Part shown: piece by piece, positions 36,481 through 44,640 of the stretch | Position numbering within the stretch: position 1 is the stretch's first letter | How the letters are laid out: each line of letters opens with the position of its first letter | Assembly (NCBI RefSeq): GCF_000967865.1 | Contig: NZ_JXRU01000029.1 | Coordinates: 100,393-164,392 of the forward strand | Direction: 5' to 3' | Origin: Microbacterium sp. SA39 | GTDB taxonomy: Bacteria; Actinomycetota; Actinomycetes; Actinomycetales; Microbacteriaceae | Length of the DNA: 64,000 nucleotides | Notes under the pieces: generated by a model | What the model saw: the letters and a program-made list of their open reading frames with translations, nothing else | Told to the model about the DNA's origin: nothing | The model's database searches: none | Translations under genes and position numbers: made by a program

Positions 36481-37662
36481 TCACGGCGTTCCGTCGCCCT
36501 CCGGCGGCGTGGTCCCGGTGTCCGGGTCCAGCGGCGTCTCCACCACGGGCGGTGGCTGCTCGGTCGTGTCCTCGGGTGGCGTCGTCTGCTGCGAGTCGGG
36601 GCGACGCGCGGGCTGCCGGTTGTCCTGCTCCCGCTCCCGCTCATCCGCCCGCTCGATGTCCACTCGCAGCTGATCGGCGGCCACGGCGACGAAGGCATCC
36701 CGATAGCTCGCGAGCGCCGCCTCTCCGGCCACGCCCCAGAGACCGCCGGCGCCGATGCGGGCAGCGGCTTCCGTCAGGGCGGTGTGCAGGGATGCATCTG
36801 CATCGGGGTAGCGGCTAATCGCGGCATCCGCGGCTCCGGCGAACGTGGCGGCATACGTGGCCACCGCGAGTTCCGCCGGCGGACGGAGCGCGTCGAGCTG
36901 AGTGCGGATCGAACGCATCTCGGCGGTCGCGGAGTCGAGCGCGAGGAGACGCTCCTGCGCGGTGTCGATCGCTTTCGCGACGTCTTCCAGCGATTCGTCG
37001 TCGATGTCTCCACGCGAGTACTCGGCCGGCACCTCGGGCACGGTGATCGCGGCCAGGCCCGCCGCGTAGGCGTCCAACGCGGCGAGCGCAGGTGCCAGAA
37101 CCGCCGGATCCGTCACGTCGATGACTCCCTCGCGATCGGACGCCGGATCGGGAGCCGTGCTCGTGCTCACCAGAGCGCCGCGCAGGAGCGCGGCATCCGC
37201 GGTCTGGGATTCGACGTCGGCGAGAATCCGGTCCCTCGTCGTCGTCAGGGACTGGAGCCCATTCTGGATCGCGGCCTCGTCATCTTCGAGCGCCGTCAGC
37301 GAGCTCGCGGCAGGGCTCGCGGTCGCCATCTGCACTCCGCCGACCGCGGCCGCCGCGAGCACGGCGACGACGGCCAGAGAACCCGCGATCGTTGTGAGCG
37401 GATCGAATCGCCGACGCGAGCGCTTCACCGGGCGGGCGACGTCGCCCGATTCGTCCGCGACCGGCACGGCGTTCTTCGACGCGGCCTCAACCCGGCGAAT
37501 CAGCTCATCGGTGTCGGCGATCGGGCGTGTCACGCCGCGGACATCCCGCGGCTCGCCGATCATCTCGCGCAGGCGATGCACCGTATGGCGGTCGTCGAGG
37601 CGCGCGCCGCCGGACGTGTCCGCGCGGGAACCGTCAGGGAAGAGATCGCTCAGTGCCGTCAT
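36481..37662 (-). CDS. Hypothetical single-pass membrane protein
   Basis: 393 aa. A 125-residue cytoplasmic part with basic residues before the membrane (VKRSRRRFDP), one transmembrane helix (about 135-157), an Ala-rich helical external part that probably forms coiled coils, and a Pro/Thr/Glu-rich C-terminal tail (TTPPEDTTEQPPPVVETP). No family recognised. It is divergent from the second Wzz/BY-kinase; the 71-bp gap between them contains the palindrome CGATATATCG. A wall-spanning or assembly-accessory role is possible but unproven. Confidence 0.75.
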   Translation of the reverse strand: MTALSDLFPDGSRADTSGGARLDDRHTVHRLREMIGEPRDVRGVTRPIADTDELIRRVEAASKNAVPVADESGDVARPVKRSRRRFDPLTTIAGSLAVVAVLAAAAVGGVQMATASPAASSLTALEDDEAAIQNGLQSLTTTRDRILADVESQTADAALLRGALVSTSTAPDPASDREGVIDVTDPAVLAPALAALDAYAAGLAAITVPEVPAEYSRGDIDDESLEDVAKAIDTAQERLLALDSATAEMRSIRTQLDALRPPAELAVATYAATFAGAADAAISRYPDADASLHTALTEAAARIGAGGLWGVAGEAALASYRDAFVAVAADQLRVDIERADEREREQDNRQPARRPDSQQTTPPEDTTEQPPPVVETPLDPDTGTTPPEGDGTP

Positions 37663-37733
37663 GCTGCCTTCATCGATATATCGGTAGTCTCAGAGAGACG
37701 ATACCGCCCATCCGCGCCCCGCACTGGAGAACC

Positions 37734-39098
37734 ATGGACTTCCGCGACTACCTCCGGGTTCTCCGTCGCCAGCTGATCCTGATCGTCGCCGGCCTGCTGA
37801 TCGGGCTCTCGACCGGCGCGCTCATCGCGATGTTCACACCGCAGCGCTACGAGGCTTCGGCCGATGTGATGCTGACGGTTCAGGTCAGCGACACCGCCAC
37901 TCCAGCAGACCGCGCGCTCGCCACGAGCTACGCCATGCAGGCCGTCGGCACCTACCGCGCGATCCTCACCAGCTCTCTCGTGCTCGAACCCGTGATCGAC
38001 GATCTCGACCTGTCGACCACGGTGTCGACGCTCGCGGGTCGGATCGAGACCAGTGCCGCCACGAACAGCGCGATCATCACGATCAGCGTCGAGCACAGCA
38101 ACCCCGGGCAGGCCGCCCGCATCGCGAACGCGGTGACCGAGAGCTTCACCACCGTCGTCACCGAGACGCTCGAGAAGCGCGAACAGGAGGCGGCATACGC
38201 GATCCGCCTGGTCACTCTCCAGCCGGCACAGGTGCCGACCGTCGCGGTCGCGCCGAACATGCAGCTGTCCCTCGTGCTCGGCGGCATCATCGGTCTCGCG
38301 GCCGGCATCGGGGTCGCACTCCTCCGTGCCACGCTCGACCAGCGGGTACGCACGGCATCCGATGTCGAGGCGGCGATCGCCGTCCCCGTGCTGGGTCAGA
38401 TCCCGCTGGACCCCGACACTCCCCTCCATCCCCTCGCGGTGAGCACCTCCCCGCGGGGAGCGCGAGCCGAGGCGTTCCGCGCCCTGCGCACCAACGTGCG
38501 GTTCCTCTTCTCCGAGGGCCAGGGGGTGTTCGTGATCACCAGCTCGGGCCCGGGCGAGGGCAAGTCGACCACCGCCGGCAACCTCGCTCTCTCCTTCGCC
38601 GATGCCGGCCACCGCGTCGCCCTCGTCGACGGCGATCTGCGTCTCCCCCGCGTCGCGGAGTACTTCGGGATCGAGGGCGGGATCGGCCTCAGTGACGTGC
38701 TCGCCGGGCGCGTCGAGCTGAACGACGTCCTCCAGCGATGGGGACGCAGCGCGCTGTTCCTGCTCCCGTCCGGAACCATCCCGCCGAACCCGGCCGAACT
38801 CCTCGGCTCCCGCGCGATGGAGCAGCTCGTCGAGGCGCTCACCGCCGCGTTCGACGTCGTGATCATCGACGCGCCCCCGCTGCTGCTCGTGACGGACGCT
38901 GCGGTCATGGCACGCTGGGCCACCGGGGCGATCCTCGTGGCGGCCTCCGGCTCCACCCACGCCACGCGCTTGGCGGATGCGGCCAAGAGCATCGAGGCCG
39001 TCGACGCGCGCGTACTGGGATCCGTCGTCACGAAGGTGTCGACGCGGGGTGCCGAGAAGAACCCGTACGAGGCCGCGAGCATTCCGGTGGCGGGCTGA
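37734..39098 (+). CDS. Wzz/BY-kinase: polysaccharide co-polymerase fused to tyrosine autokinase (2)
   Basis: 454 aa with the same plan as the gene at 7018: Wzz domain with helices near 15-35 and 175-197, Walker A SSGPGEGKST (about 269-278), Walker A' LVDGDLRLP (about 297) and Walker B VVIIDAPP (about 375). Unlike the other two, its C-terminal tail is short and has a single tyrosine (NPYEAASIPVAG), so it may be a weak or non-phosphorylated form. ATG 37734 follows ACTGGAGAACC. Confidence 0.92.
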   Translation: MDFRDYLRVLRRQLILIVAGLLIGLSTGALIAMFTPQRYEASADVMLTVQVSDTATPADRALATSYAMQAVGTYRAILTSSLVLEPVIDDLDLSTTVSTLAGRIETSAATNSAIITISVEHSNPGQAARIANAVTESFTTVVTETLEKREQEAAYAIRLVTLQPAQVPTVAVAPNMQLSLVLGGIIGLAAGIGVALLRATLDQRVRTASDVEAAIAVPVLGQIPLDPDTPLHPLAVSTSPRGARAEAFRALRTNVRFLFSEGQGVFVITSSGPGEGKSTTAGNLALSFADAGHRVALVDGDLRLPRVAEYFGIEGGIGLSDVLAGRVELNDVLQRWGRSALFLLPSGTIPPNPAELLGSRAMEQLVEALTAAFDVVIIDAPPLLLVTDAAVMARWATGAILVAASGSTHATRLADAAKSIEAVDARVLGSVVTKVSTRGAEKNPYEAASIPVAG

Positions 39099-39209
39099 CC
39101 CACCGACCGGGATGCGTCGGGGCCGTGCGGCCCGTGAAACAATGACCAGAATCAGCATGCGGTTCGTCCGACCGGACGGAATCCGCTCACAACAGGGGGA
39201 ATCTGCCGC

Positions 39210-40631
39210 GTGGAACTTCGCGACTATGTGCGTATCCTGCACCGGAACTGGATCCTGATCCTGGTCCTGCTCATCCTCGGACTCGCGGGAGGCGCCGGAT
39301 ATGCGGCCCTCCAGCAGCCGAAGTACGTCTCCTCCACCCAGCTGTATGTCTCGGTGCGTACCGAGGGGGCGGCCACGGGCGACCTGGTGCAGGGCACCAC
39401 CTTCGCCCGCCAGATGGTGACCAGCTACGTCGACGTCGTCGGAACGGCGCTCGTGCTCGAACCCGTCATCGACGAGCTCGACCTCGACGACACGGTCGCG
39501 GGTCTGAGCAGCCGTGTCACGGCGACGACCCCTCTCAACACGGTGCTCATCGACATCACGGTGACAGACGAAGCCCCGGAGAAGGCCGCCGACATCGCGA
39601 ACGCGGTCGCCTCCAGCTTCCAGGACGCCGTGCAGGACACGCTCGAGCAGCCTGCCGTGGACGGCGCCGTCAGCCCGGTGCGGATCAACGTCACCGAACC
39701 CGCCGTCGCACCGACCGCGCCCACGAGCCCCAACGTGCGGATGCTCATCATCCTCGGCGGCATCCTCGGCCTCGCCGCCGGCATCGCCATCGCCATGCTG
39801 CGGACCGTGCTCGACAACCGCATCCACACCCTCCATGACATCGAGGCCCTGACCGACCGTCCGGTGCTCGGCGGCATCGCCTACGATCCCGAGGCCGCCA
39901 AGCGTCCGCTGATCGTGCACGCCGACCCCCGCTCGCCCCGCGCCGAGTCGTTCCGCAGCCTGCGCACGAACCTGCAGTTCCTGAACGTGGACGCCGGTCC
40001 CCGCATCTTCGTCGTGTCGAGCGCGGGCCCGGGTGAGGGGAAGTCGACGACCACCGCGAACCTGGCGATCGCACTGGCCGAGACGGGCGCACGTGTCGCG
40101 CTCGTCGACGGCGATCTGCGCCTCCCCCGAGTGGCCGACTACATCGACATCGAGGGCGGCGTCGGCCTGACCGACGTGCTCATCGGTCGCATCGACGTGA
40201 CCGACGCGCTGCAGAAGTGGGGTGCCAACGACCTGTACGTACTGCCCAGCGGGCAGGTTCCCCCGAACCCGAGCGAGATGCTCGGCTCCGAGGCGATGGA
40301 CCAGGTGCTCGCCCCGCTCGGCGAGTACTTCGACTACGTGCTGATCGACGCGCCGCCGCTCCTGCTCGTCACGGATGCCGCGGTCATCGGCAGCAAGACC
40401 CGCGGAGTCATCATCGCCGCAGCATCCGGCAAGACCAAGAAGCAGGAGCTCGCAGGGGCCGTGCGCTCCCTCGAGACCGCCGGCGTGAACCTGCTCGGCG
40501 TCGTGGTGACGATGCTGCCGACGAAGGGCCCTGACAGCTACGGCTACGGCGCCTACACGTACGGCAGCACCCACTCCGAGGAGCCCGCGGCCAAGCCGAA
40601 GAAGCGCAAGCGCGCCAAGGCCAACGCCTGA
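39210..40631 (+). CDS. Wzz/BY-kinase: polysaccharide co-polymerase fused to tyrosine autokinase (3)
   Basis: 473 aa. Closest in sequence to kinase 2 (LRLPRVADYIDIEGGVGLTDVL against LRLPRVAEYFGIEGGIGLSD). Walker A SAGPGEGKST (about 270-279), Walker A' LVDGDLRLP, Walker B VLIDAPPLLL. The tail has the tyrosine cluster DSYGYGAYTYGS and then a very basic end (KPKKRKRAKANA). GTG start after GGGGGAA. Immediately downstream of kinase 2, suggesting a tandem duplication. Confidence 0.93.
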   Translation: MELRDYVRILHRNWILILVLLILGLAGGAGYAALQQPKYVSSTQLYVSVRTEGAATGDLVQGTTFARQMVTSYVDVVGTALVLEPVIDELDLDDTVAGLSSRVTATTPLNTVLIDITVTDEAPEKAADIANAVASSFQDAVQDTLEQPAVDGAVSPVRINVTEPAVAPTAPTSPNVRMLIILGGILGLAAGIAIAMLRTVLDNRIHTLHDIEALTDRPVLGGIAYDPEAAKRPLIVHADPRSPRAESFRSLRTNLQFLNVDAGPRIFVVSSAGPGEGKSTTTANLAIALAETGARVALVDGDLRLPRVADYIDIEGGVGLTDVLIGRIDVTDALQKWGANDLYVLPSGQVPPNPSEMLGSEAMDQVLAPLGEYFDYVLIDAPPLLLVTDAAVIGSKTRGVIIAAASGKTKKQELAGAVRSLETAGVNLLGVVVTMLPTKGPDSYGYGAYTYGSTHSEEPAAKPKKRKRAKANA

Positions 40632-40669
40632 CTCGCCGACTCTTCCTCCCCGGCCGCGCCGGGTCGTCG

Positions 40670-40728
40670 CTCCCGTGGCAGTTGTGGCGGGTGTTTCCGC
40701 GGAACACCCGCCACAAGTGCCACGGGAG
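40670..40728 (+). repeat. Palindromic repeat, left copy flanking nuclease gene 2
   Basis: A 26-bp stem (40670-40695 with 40703-40728, 25 of 26 pairs) around a seven-base loop TCCGCGG. Sequence begins CTCCCGTGGCAGTTGTGG. An almost identical copy (56 of 59 bases) in the same orientation lies at 41774-41832 on the other side of the nuclease gene. Also well placed to terminate kinase 3. Confidence 0.9.
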
Positions 40729-40787
40729 GCTCTGTGTGCCTGTGGAGAAGCGGAGCGGGCGGGGAGCGGGGACGGGACGCTGGGGGC

Positions 40788-41771
40788 ATGACCCGGATCG
40801 GACAGCTTCCCTCGTCGCTCGGTGAGAACTTCAGCGTCGCGGAGGCGCGGGACGCGGGCGTGCTGCGCAGCCGCCTGCGAGCGAACGATCTCGCCGCGCC
40901 CTTCCGTGGAACGCGCCGCCGAACCGACATCGGGGAGACGGATGCCGCGACAGAGCCCGACCCGAGGTCCACGCCGCACGCGCTGCAGCAGGCCCAGCGT
41001 CGGGCTCGCGCTCGCGAATACGCGCCGCGCATGCATCCGGAGCACTTCTTCGCCCTCGAGACGGCAGCCGCGCTGTGGGGCGGGCCTCTTCCCCTCTTCC
41101 GCGCCCGCGCGGGTGACGACGAGGAGCAGCTGCCCGTGCACGTCGGGGTATTCGGGGCGGGCGCGCTCCCCCGGATGCCGTCCGTCGCGGGGCATCGCAT
41201 GCGTCCGGCGACGACCACGGTCTGTCTGCATGGAGGGCTTCGCGTCACGAGCCCGGCGAGCACCTGGGCGAGTCTCGGCACGCTGCCCCTGCATGAGCTC
41301 GTGGCTCTCGGTGACTACTTCTGCCGGGTGTGGCGACCGGGCTACGGTCGCCCCACGACCGATCGCCGACCGCTCGCCACTCGCGCCCAGTTGCGCGCCG
41401 CCACGGCATCCGGTCGTCGCGTGGGAGTGCGGCGTCTTCGCCAGGCCGTGGAGCTCGTGCGCACCGACGCGTGGTCACCGCGCGAGAGCAAGGTCCGCTG
41501 CATCCTCGTCGAGGGCTCTCTTCCCGAACCGCAGCTGAACATCGACGTCTACGACGACGACGGCAGGTTCCTCGCCTGCATAGACATGGCCTACCCGGAC
41601 TGCAAAGTCGCTGTCGAGTACCACGGCATCTGGCACAGCGCGACCTACGCCCACGACGTCGAGCGCATCGCGCGGCTGCGAGCCGCAGGCTGGACCGTGA
41701 TCGAGGTGACCGCGGAGCTTGTGCAGCATCCCGCCGACCTGGTCTCCCGCGTTCGCCAGGCGCTGCGATGA
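40788..41771 (+). CDS. AbiEi-like wHTH / DUF559 (Vsr-like) nuclease-domain protein 2
   Basis: 327 aa. The N-terminus (LPSSLGENFSVAEARDAGVLRSRLRANDLAAPFRGTRR) is a winged-helix-like region shared with the gene at 47422. The C-terminal 100 residues have the Vsr/DUF559 pattern: ESKVR helix, IDMAYPDCKVAVEYHG with D and E-x-H/G, then HDVERIARLRAAGWTVIEV. ATG 40788 is chosen because it aligns with the start of the paralogue. It is bracketed tightly by two copies of a near-perfect palindrome, the right one two bases after the stop. Function unknown. Confidence 0.82.
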   Translation: MTRIGQLPSSLGENFSVAEARDAGVLRSRLRANDLAAPFRGTRRRTDIGETDAATEPDPRSTPHALQQAQRRARAREYAPRMHPEHFFALETAAALWGGPLPLFRARAGDDEEQLPVHVGVFGAGALPRMPSVAGHRMRPATTTVCLHGGLRVTSPASTWASLGTLPLHELVALGDYFCRVWRPGYGRPTTDRRPLATRAQLRAATASGRRVGVRRLRQAVELVRTDAWSPRESKVRCILVEGSLPEPQLNIDVYDDDGRFLACIDMAYPDCKVAVEYHGIWHSATYAHDVERIARLRAAGWTVIEVTAELVQHPADLVSRVRQALR

Positions 41772-41773
41772 CA

Positions 41774-41832
41774 CTCCCGTGGCAGTTCTGGCGGGTGTTT
41801 CCGCCGAACACCCACCACAAGTGCCACGGGAG
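41774..41832 (+). repeat. Palindromic repeat, right copy flanking nuclease gene 2
   Basis: A 26-bp stem (41774-41799 with 41807-41832, 23 of 26 pairs) and a seven-base loop TCCGCCG, differing from the left copy at three positions. Two of the changes are in the stem and are not compensated on the other arm. Confidence 0.9.
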
Positions 41833-41835
41833 CGG

Positions 41836-42282
41836 CTATGCGGCCTTCGGCGTGACGCGGAAGACGACCCAGTGATACAGGATGAAGCGCAGGAGCACGA
41901 CGATCACGATGCTCGCCAGATTCACCGCGTTCACCGCGAGGGCCCCGGGCTGCCGGCCCAGCGAGCCGGCCACCAGTTCCACCCCGGCCCAGACGAGCGC
42001 GGCACCGATCGCGGTGCACACGACGTTGGTCGCCAGGAACAGCGCCACCTCGGCGGCCCGACCGCGGCGGTCCCGGTGGCGGAACGTCCATTCCCGGTTG
42101 CCGATGTACGCGTTCACGAGGGCGACCAGAGACGCGACGATCTTCGCGGCGACGACGTCCCAGCCCCACACGTAGACGAGCAGATTGAAGACGCCGATCT
42201 CGATGAGGGTGCTGAGACCCCCGACGACGAGGAAGCGGCTGCCGACGCCGACGAGGCGGCGCAGGCGGGAGGGAGGATTCAT
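41836..42282 (-). CDS. GtrA-family membrane protein
   Basis: 148 aa with four transmembrane helices; RFLVVGGLSTLIEIGVFNLLV and ASLVALVNAYIGNREWTFRHR are the GtrA signatures. GtrA proteins are thought to flip or carry lipid-linked sugars for surface glycosylation. The ATG at 42282 overlaps the ATG of the divergent glycosyltransferase by two bases (CATG, 42280-42283). Confidence 0.92.
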   Translation of the reverse strand: MNPPSRLRRLVGVGSRFLVVGGLSTLIEIGVFNLLVYVWGWDVVAAKIVASLVALVNAYIGNREWTFRHRDRRGRAAEVALFLATNVVCTAIGAALVWAGVELVAGSLGRQPGALAVNAVNLASIVIVVLLRFILYHWVVFRVTPKAA

Positions 42283-43123
42283 GGCTCAACTAGGCTACTT
42301 GCAGAATGCCCTGCGCCCCGCCACCCCTAGGACCCCCGTGACCCTCCGCCACCTTGCCATCGTCATGCCCGCCTTCAACGAGGTCGAGGGAATTCGAGGC
42401 TTCATCGACGAGATCCGGGATTCCGTCTCGCCCCTCGCCGACCGCGTGACCTTCCACATCGCCGACGATCGGTCGACGGATGCCACGGCGGCGGTGTTCG
42501 ACGGCGTCGCCGATGTGACCGTCGAACTGCAGCCCGCCAACCGTGGGCACGGCCCCACCGCACTCGCGGCCTACCGCGCCGGGCTCGCCGCTGACCCCTC
42601 GGCGCTGATCCATGTCGACGGCGACGGACAGTTCTACGGACGCGACTTCCCGCGCCTCCTCGCCGCTCTCGAACAGGCGGATGCCGATGTCGTGCACGGC
42701 GTCCGCGATGGCCGCACCGACCCCTGGTACCGCAAGGTGCTCACCTCGGCCGTGGGCCTGCTGATCGCCCTCGCGGCGGGTCGCCGCATCCCTGACGTCA
42801 ACACGCCGCTGCGCGCATACCGCCCGGATGCCCTCCGCTCGCTGGTCGATGCGATCCCGGCCGACGCCACGGTGCCGCACGTGCACTTCTCGCTGGCGGA
42901 AGCCCGCGCCGGGTTCACGGTGCGCTACCTGCGGGTCGCCAGCATCCCGCGGCGCGGAGCGTCGACCACGGGAACGATGTGGGGCCGCGGCAACGGCGTC
43001 AGCCTGCCTCCGAAGCGCCTCCGCTCGTTCGTCCGCACCGCCCTCGCCGAGGCCTGGAACCTCTCGCTGCGCCCGGGCGCGCCGCTGCGTGGCATCCGTC
43101 GGCCGGAGCCTGTCGCGCGATGA
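42281..43123 (+). CDS. Glycosyltransferase family 2
   Basis: 280 aa. GT-A fold: HLAIVMPAFNEVEGIRGF, then RSTDATAAVFDG, then ALIHVDGDGQFYGRDFPRLL with the DxD-like metal site, followed by DVVHGVRDGRTDPWYRK. It resembles DPM/GtrB-type polyprenyl-phosphate hexose synthases, which act with GtrA proteins; the gene pair supports that. GGGAGGGAGG precedes ATG 42281; GTG 42338 is an alternative that would avoid the start-codon overlap with gtrA. Overlaps the next gene by four bases. Confidence 0.88.
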   Translation: MAQLGYLQNALRPATPRTPVTLRHLAIVMPAFNEVEGIRGFIDEIRDSVSPLADRVTFHIADDRSTDATAAVFDGVADVTVELQPANRGHGPTALAAYRAGLAADPSALIHVDGDGQFYGRDFPRLLAALEQADADVVHGVRDGRTDPWYRKVLTSAVGLLIALAAGRRIPDVNTPLRAYRPDALRSLVDAIPADATVPHVHFSLAEARAGFTVRYLRVASIPRRGASTTGTMWGRGNGVSLPPKRLRSFVRTALAEAWNLSLRPGAPLRGIRRPEPVAR

Positions 43124-44574
43124 CCCGCACGCGCACGATCCTGTTCTGGACGGTGGCCGTCGGCCTGCTGGTCGGACACGCGATCGTCGCGTGGCACAGC
43201 CTGTTCGTGTGGCGCTTCTGGGAGGACGAGGCGTTCAACCTCACCGTCCCGCGCAACCTGCTCGCCGGGCTCGGCTACGCGAGCGACGGAGCGCTCTCCG
43301 GTTCGGTCATCACCCCGTTCGACCCGCGCATCTCGACGGGTCCCGTCGTGCTGCTCCCGGTAGCGCTCCTCCTGGCGACGGGAATCGACCCCGTCCTCGC
43401 CGCACGCCTGATCCCCCTGGCCTACTGGGTGCTGCTGCTCGCCGGGCTCGCCGTCATCGGGCACCGCATCGCCGGGCGCTGGGCGGCCCTGCTCGCCGTG
43501 GCCGTGCCGCTCGCCTTCTCCGCGGGCGCCGGCGTCTCCCCCATCCAGGGGCCCGGCGACCTGCTCGGCGAGATCCCCGCGGCCGCTCTCCTGGTCTGGG
43601 CCCTGATCGTGCTGCCGCGTCGCGCCTGGCTCGCCGGTCTCCTCGTCGGGCTCGCCATCCAGGCGAAGCTCATCGCGCTCCTCGCGCTGCCGGCCTTCGC
43701 GATCGCCCTCTGGGTGCTCTCGGACGGCACGGGCTGGGCGCGTGTCCGCGATCTGCTGCGGCGCGCCTGGCTTCCGCTCGTACTGGTGGCGGTGCCGACC
43801 CTGCTCTTCGAGCTCTCGGCGCTGATCTCGCTCGGTTTCTCCGGGTTCGTGGAGCACCTTCGGAACCTGGTGAGGTTCGTCCGCAGCGGCGGCCAGGGCG
43901 ACGCCGCCAGCTCCGTGCTGCAGAAGCTCGGCACCCTCGCCGACTCGTGGTCATTGCCGGGCGTGATCGCCGTCATCGGCGCCGTCATCGCGATCGCGCT
44001 CGCGACCGCGGGGATCGTGCTCCGCTGGCGCTCGGCGACGCCTGAGGAGCGCGTCGTGATCGCCTACGCCCTCGCGGCGTTCGTCGGCGCGCTCGCCTTC
44101 GTGGGCTGGTGGGCGACCGCATCGCGCCTGCCGCTCTGGGTGCGGCATCCGGCACCCGGCGTGTTCGCGTTCTTCCCCATCATCGCCGCGGTCGCCGTCT
44201 GGGCTGTCATGCGGATGCCGCAGGCCAAGGCCATGCGCATCACCGGTGTCGTCGCGGCATCCGCTCTCGCACTCGTCGTGGCCGCCAGCGGCGTGACCCA
44301 CGTCCTCTTGCAGTTCGCGCCGCCCACGCTCATCACGCTCGAACAGCAGCGCACCGGCGTCGCGCCTCTCGCGGACTGGGTGGCCGACAACGACGTGGAA
44401 TGGCTGGCCGCAGACCCCTGGGGCGCGGCCGTCGCGCCGATCGTGCTCACGGGGGCGCACGTCGGTCTCTTCGACGCCGAGGCGATGAAGGACGCGCCGC
44501 GCCTCACCGGTCTCGCCTGCGCGACCGAGACCCTCGCCGACAGCGGCTACTACCGGATCTGCGCCGCCCCGTAG
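43120..44574 (+). CDS. Membrane glycosyltransferase, GT-C (ArnT/GT39-like)
   Basis: 484 aa with about eleven transmembrane helices and an external acidic motif early in the chain (WEDEAFNLTVPRNLLAG, about 37-52), typical of GT-C enzymes that take sugars from polyprenyl phosphate. A soluble C-terminal part of some 90 residues follows. With GtrA and GT2 it would form a three-gene route: charge the lipid carrier, flip it, transfer the sugar outside. Acceptor unknown. Confidence 0.85.
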   Translation: MTRTRTILFWTVAVGLLVGHAIVAWHSLFVWRFWEDEAFNLTVPRNLLAGLGYASDGALSGSVITPFDPRISTGPVVLLPVALLLATGIDPVLAARLIPLAYWVLLLAGLAVIGHRIAGRWAALLAVAVPLAFSAGAGVSPIQGPGDLLGEIPAAALLVWALIVLPRRAWLAGLLVGLAIQAKLIALLALPAFAIALWVLSDGTGWARVRDLLRRAWLPLVLVAVPTLLFELSALISLGFSGFVEHLRNLVRFVRSGGQGDAASSVLQKLGTLADSWSLPGVIAVIGAVIAIALATAGIVLRWRSATPEERVVIAYALAAFVGALAFVGWWATASRLPLWVRHPAPGVFAFFPIIAAVAVWAVMRMPQAKAMRITGVVAASALALVVAASGVTHVLLQFAPPTLITLEQQRTGVAPLADWVADNDVEWLAADPWGAAVAPIVLTGAHVGLFDAEAMKDAPRLTGLACATETLADSGYYRICAAP

Positions 44575-44588
44575 GAGGGTGTGGACGC

Positions 44589-44618
44589 GAAACGCCCCCG
44601 AGTGATCGGGGGCGTTTC
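44589..44618. terminator. Bidirectional terminator between GT-C gene and glmM
   Basis: A perfect 13-bp stem GAAACGCCCCCGA / TCGGGGGCGTTTC with loop GTGA, between two convergent genes. Serves both strands; the arms end in TTTC on each side. Confidence 0.9.
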
Positions 44619-44640
44619 GTCGCTTGCGCCACGGGTCTCG

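Noticed and set aside
34342..41294. Very long open frames antisense to the polysaccharide genes (over 1000 codons)
   Set aside because: High GC leaves few stop codons in the opposite frames; these have no ribosome-binding site, no recognisable domain and low-complexity Arg/Ala-rich sequence, while the sense genes are certain.
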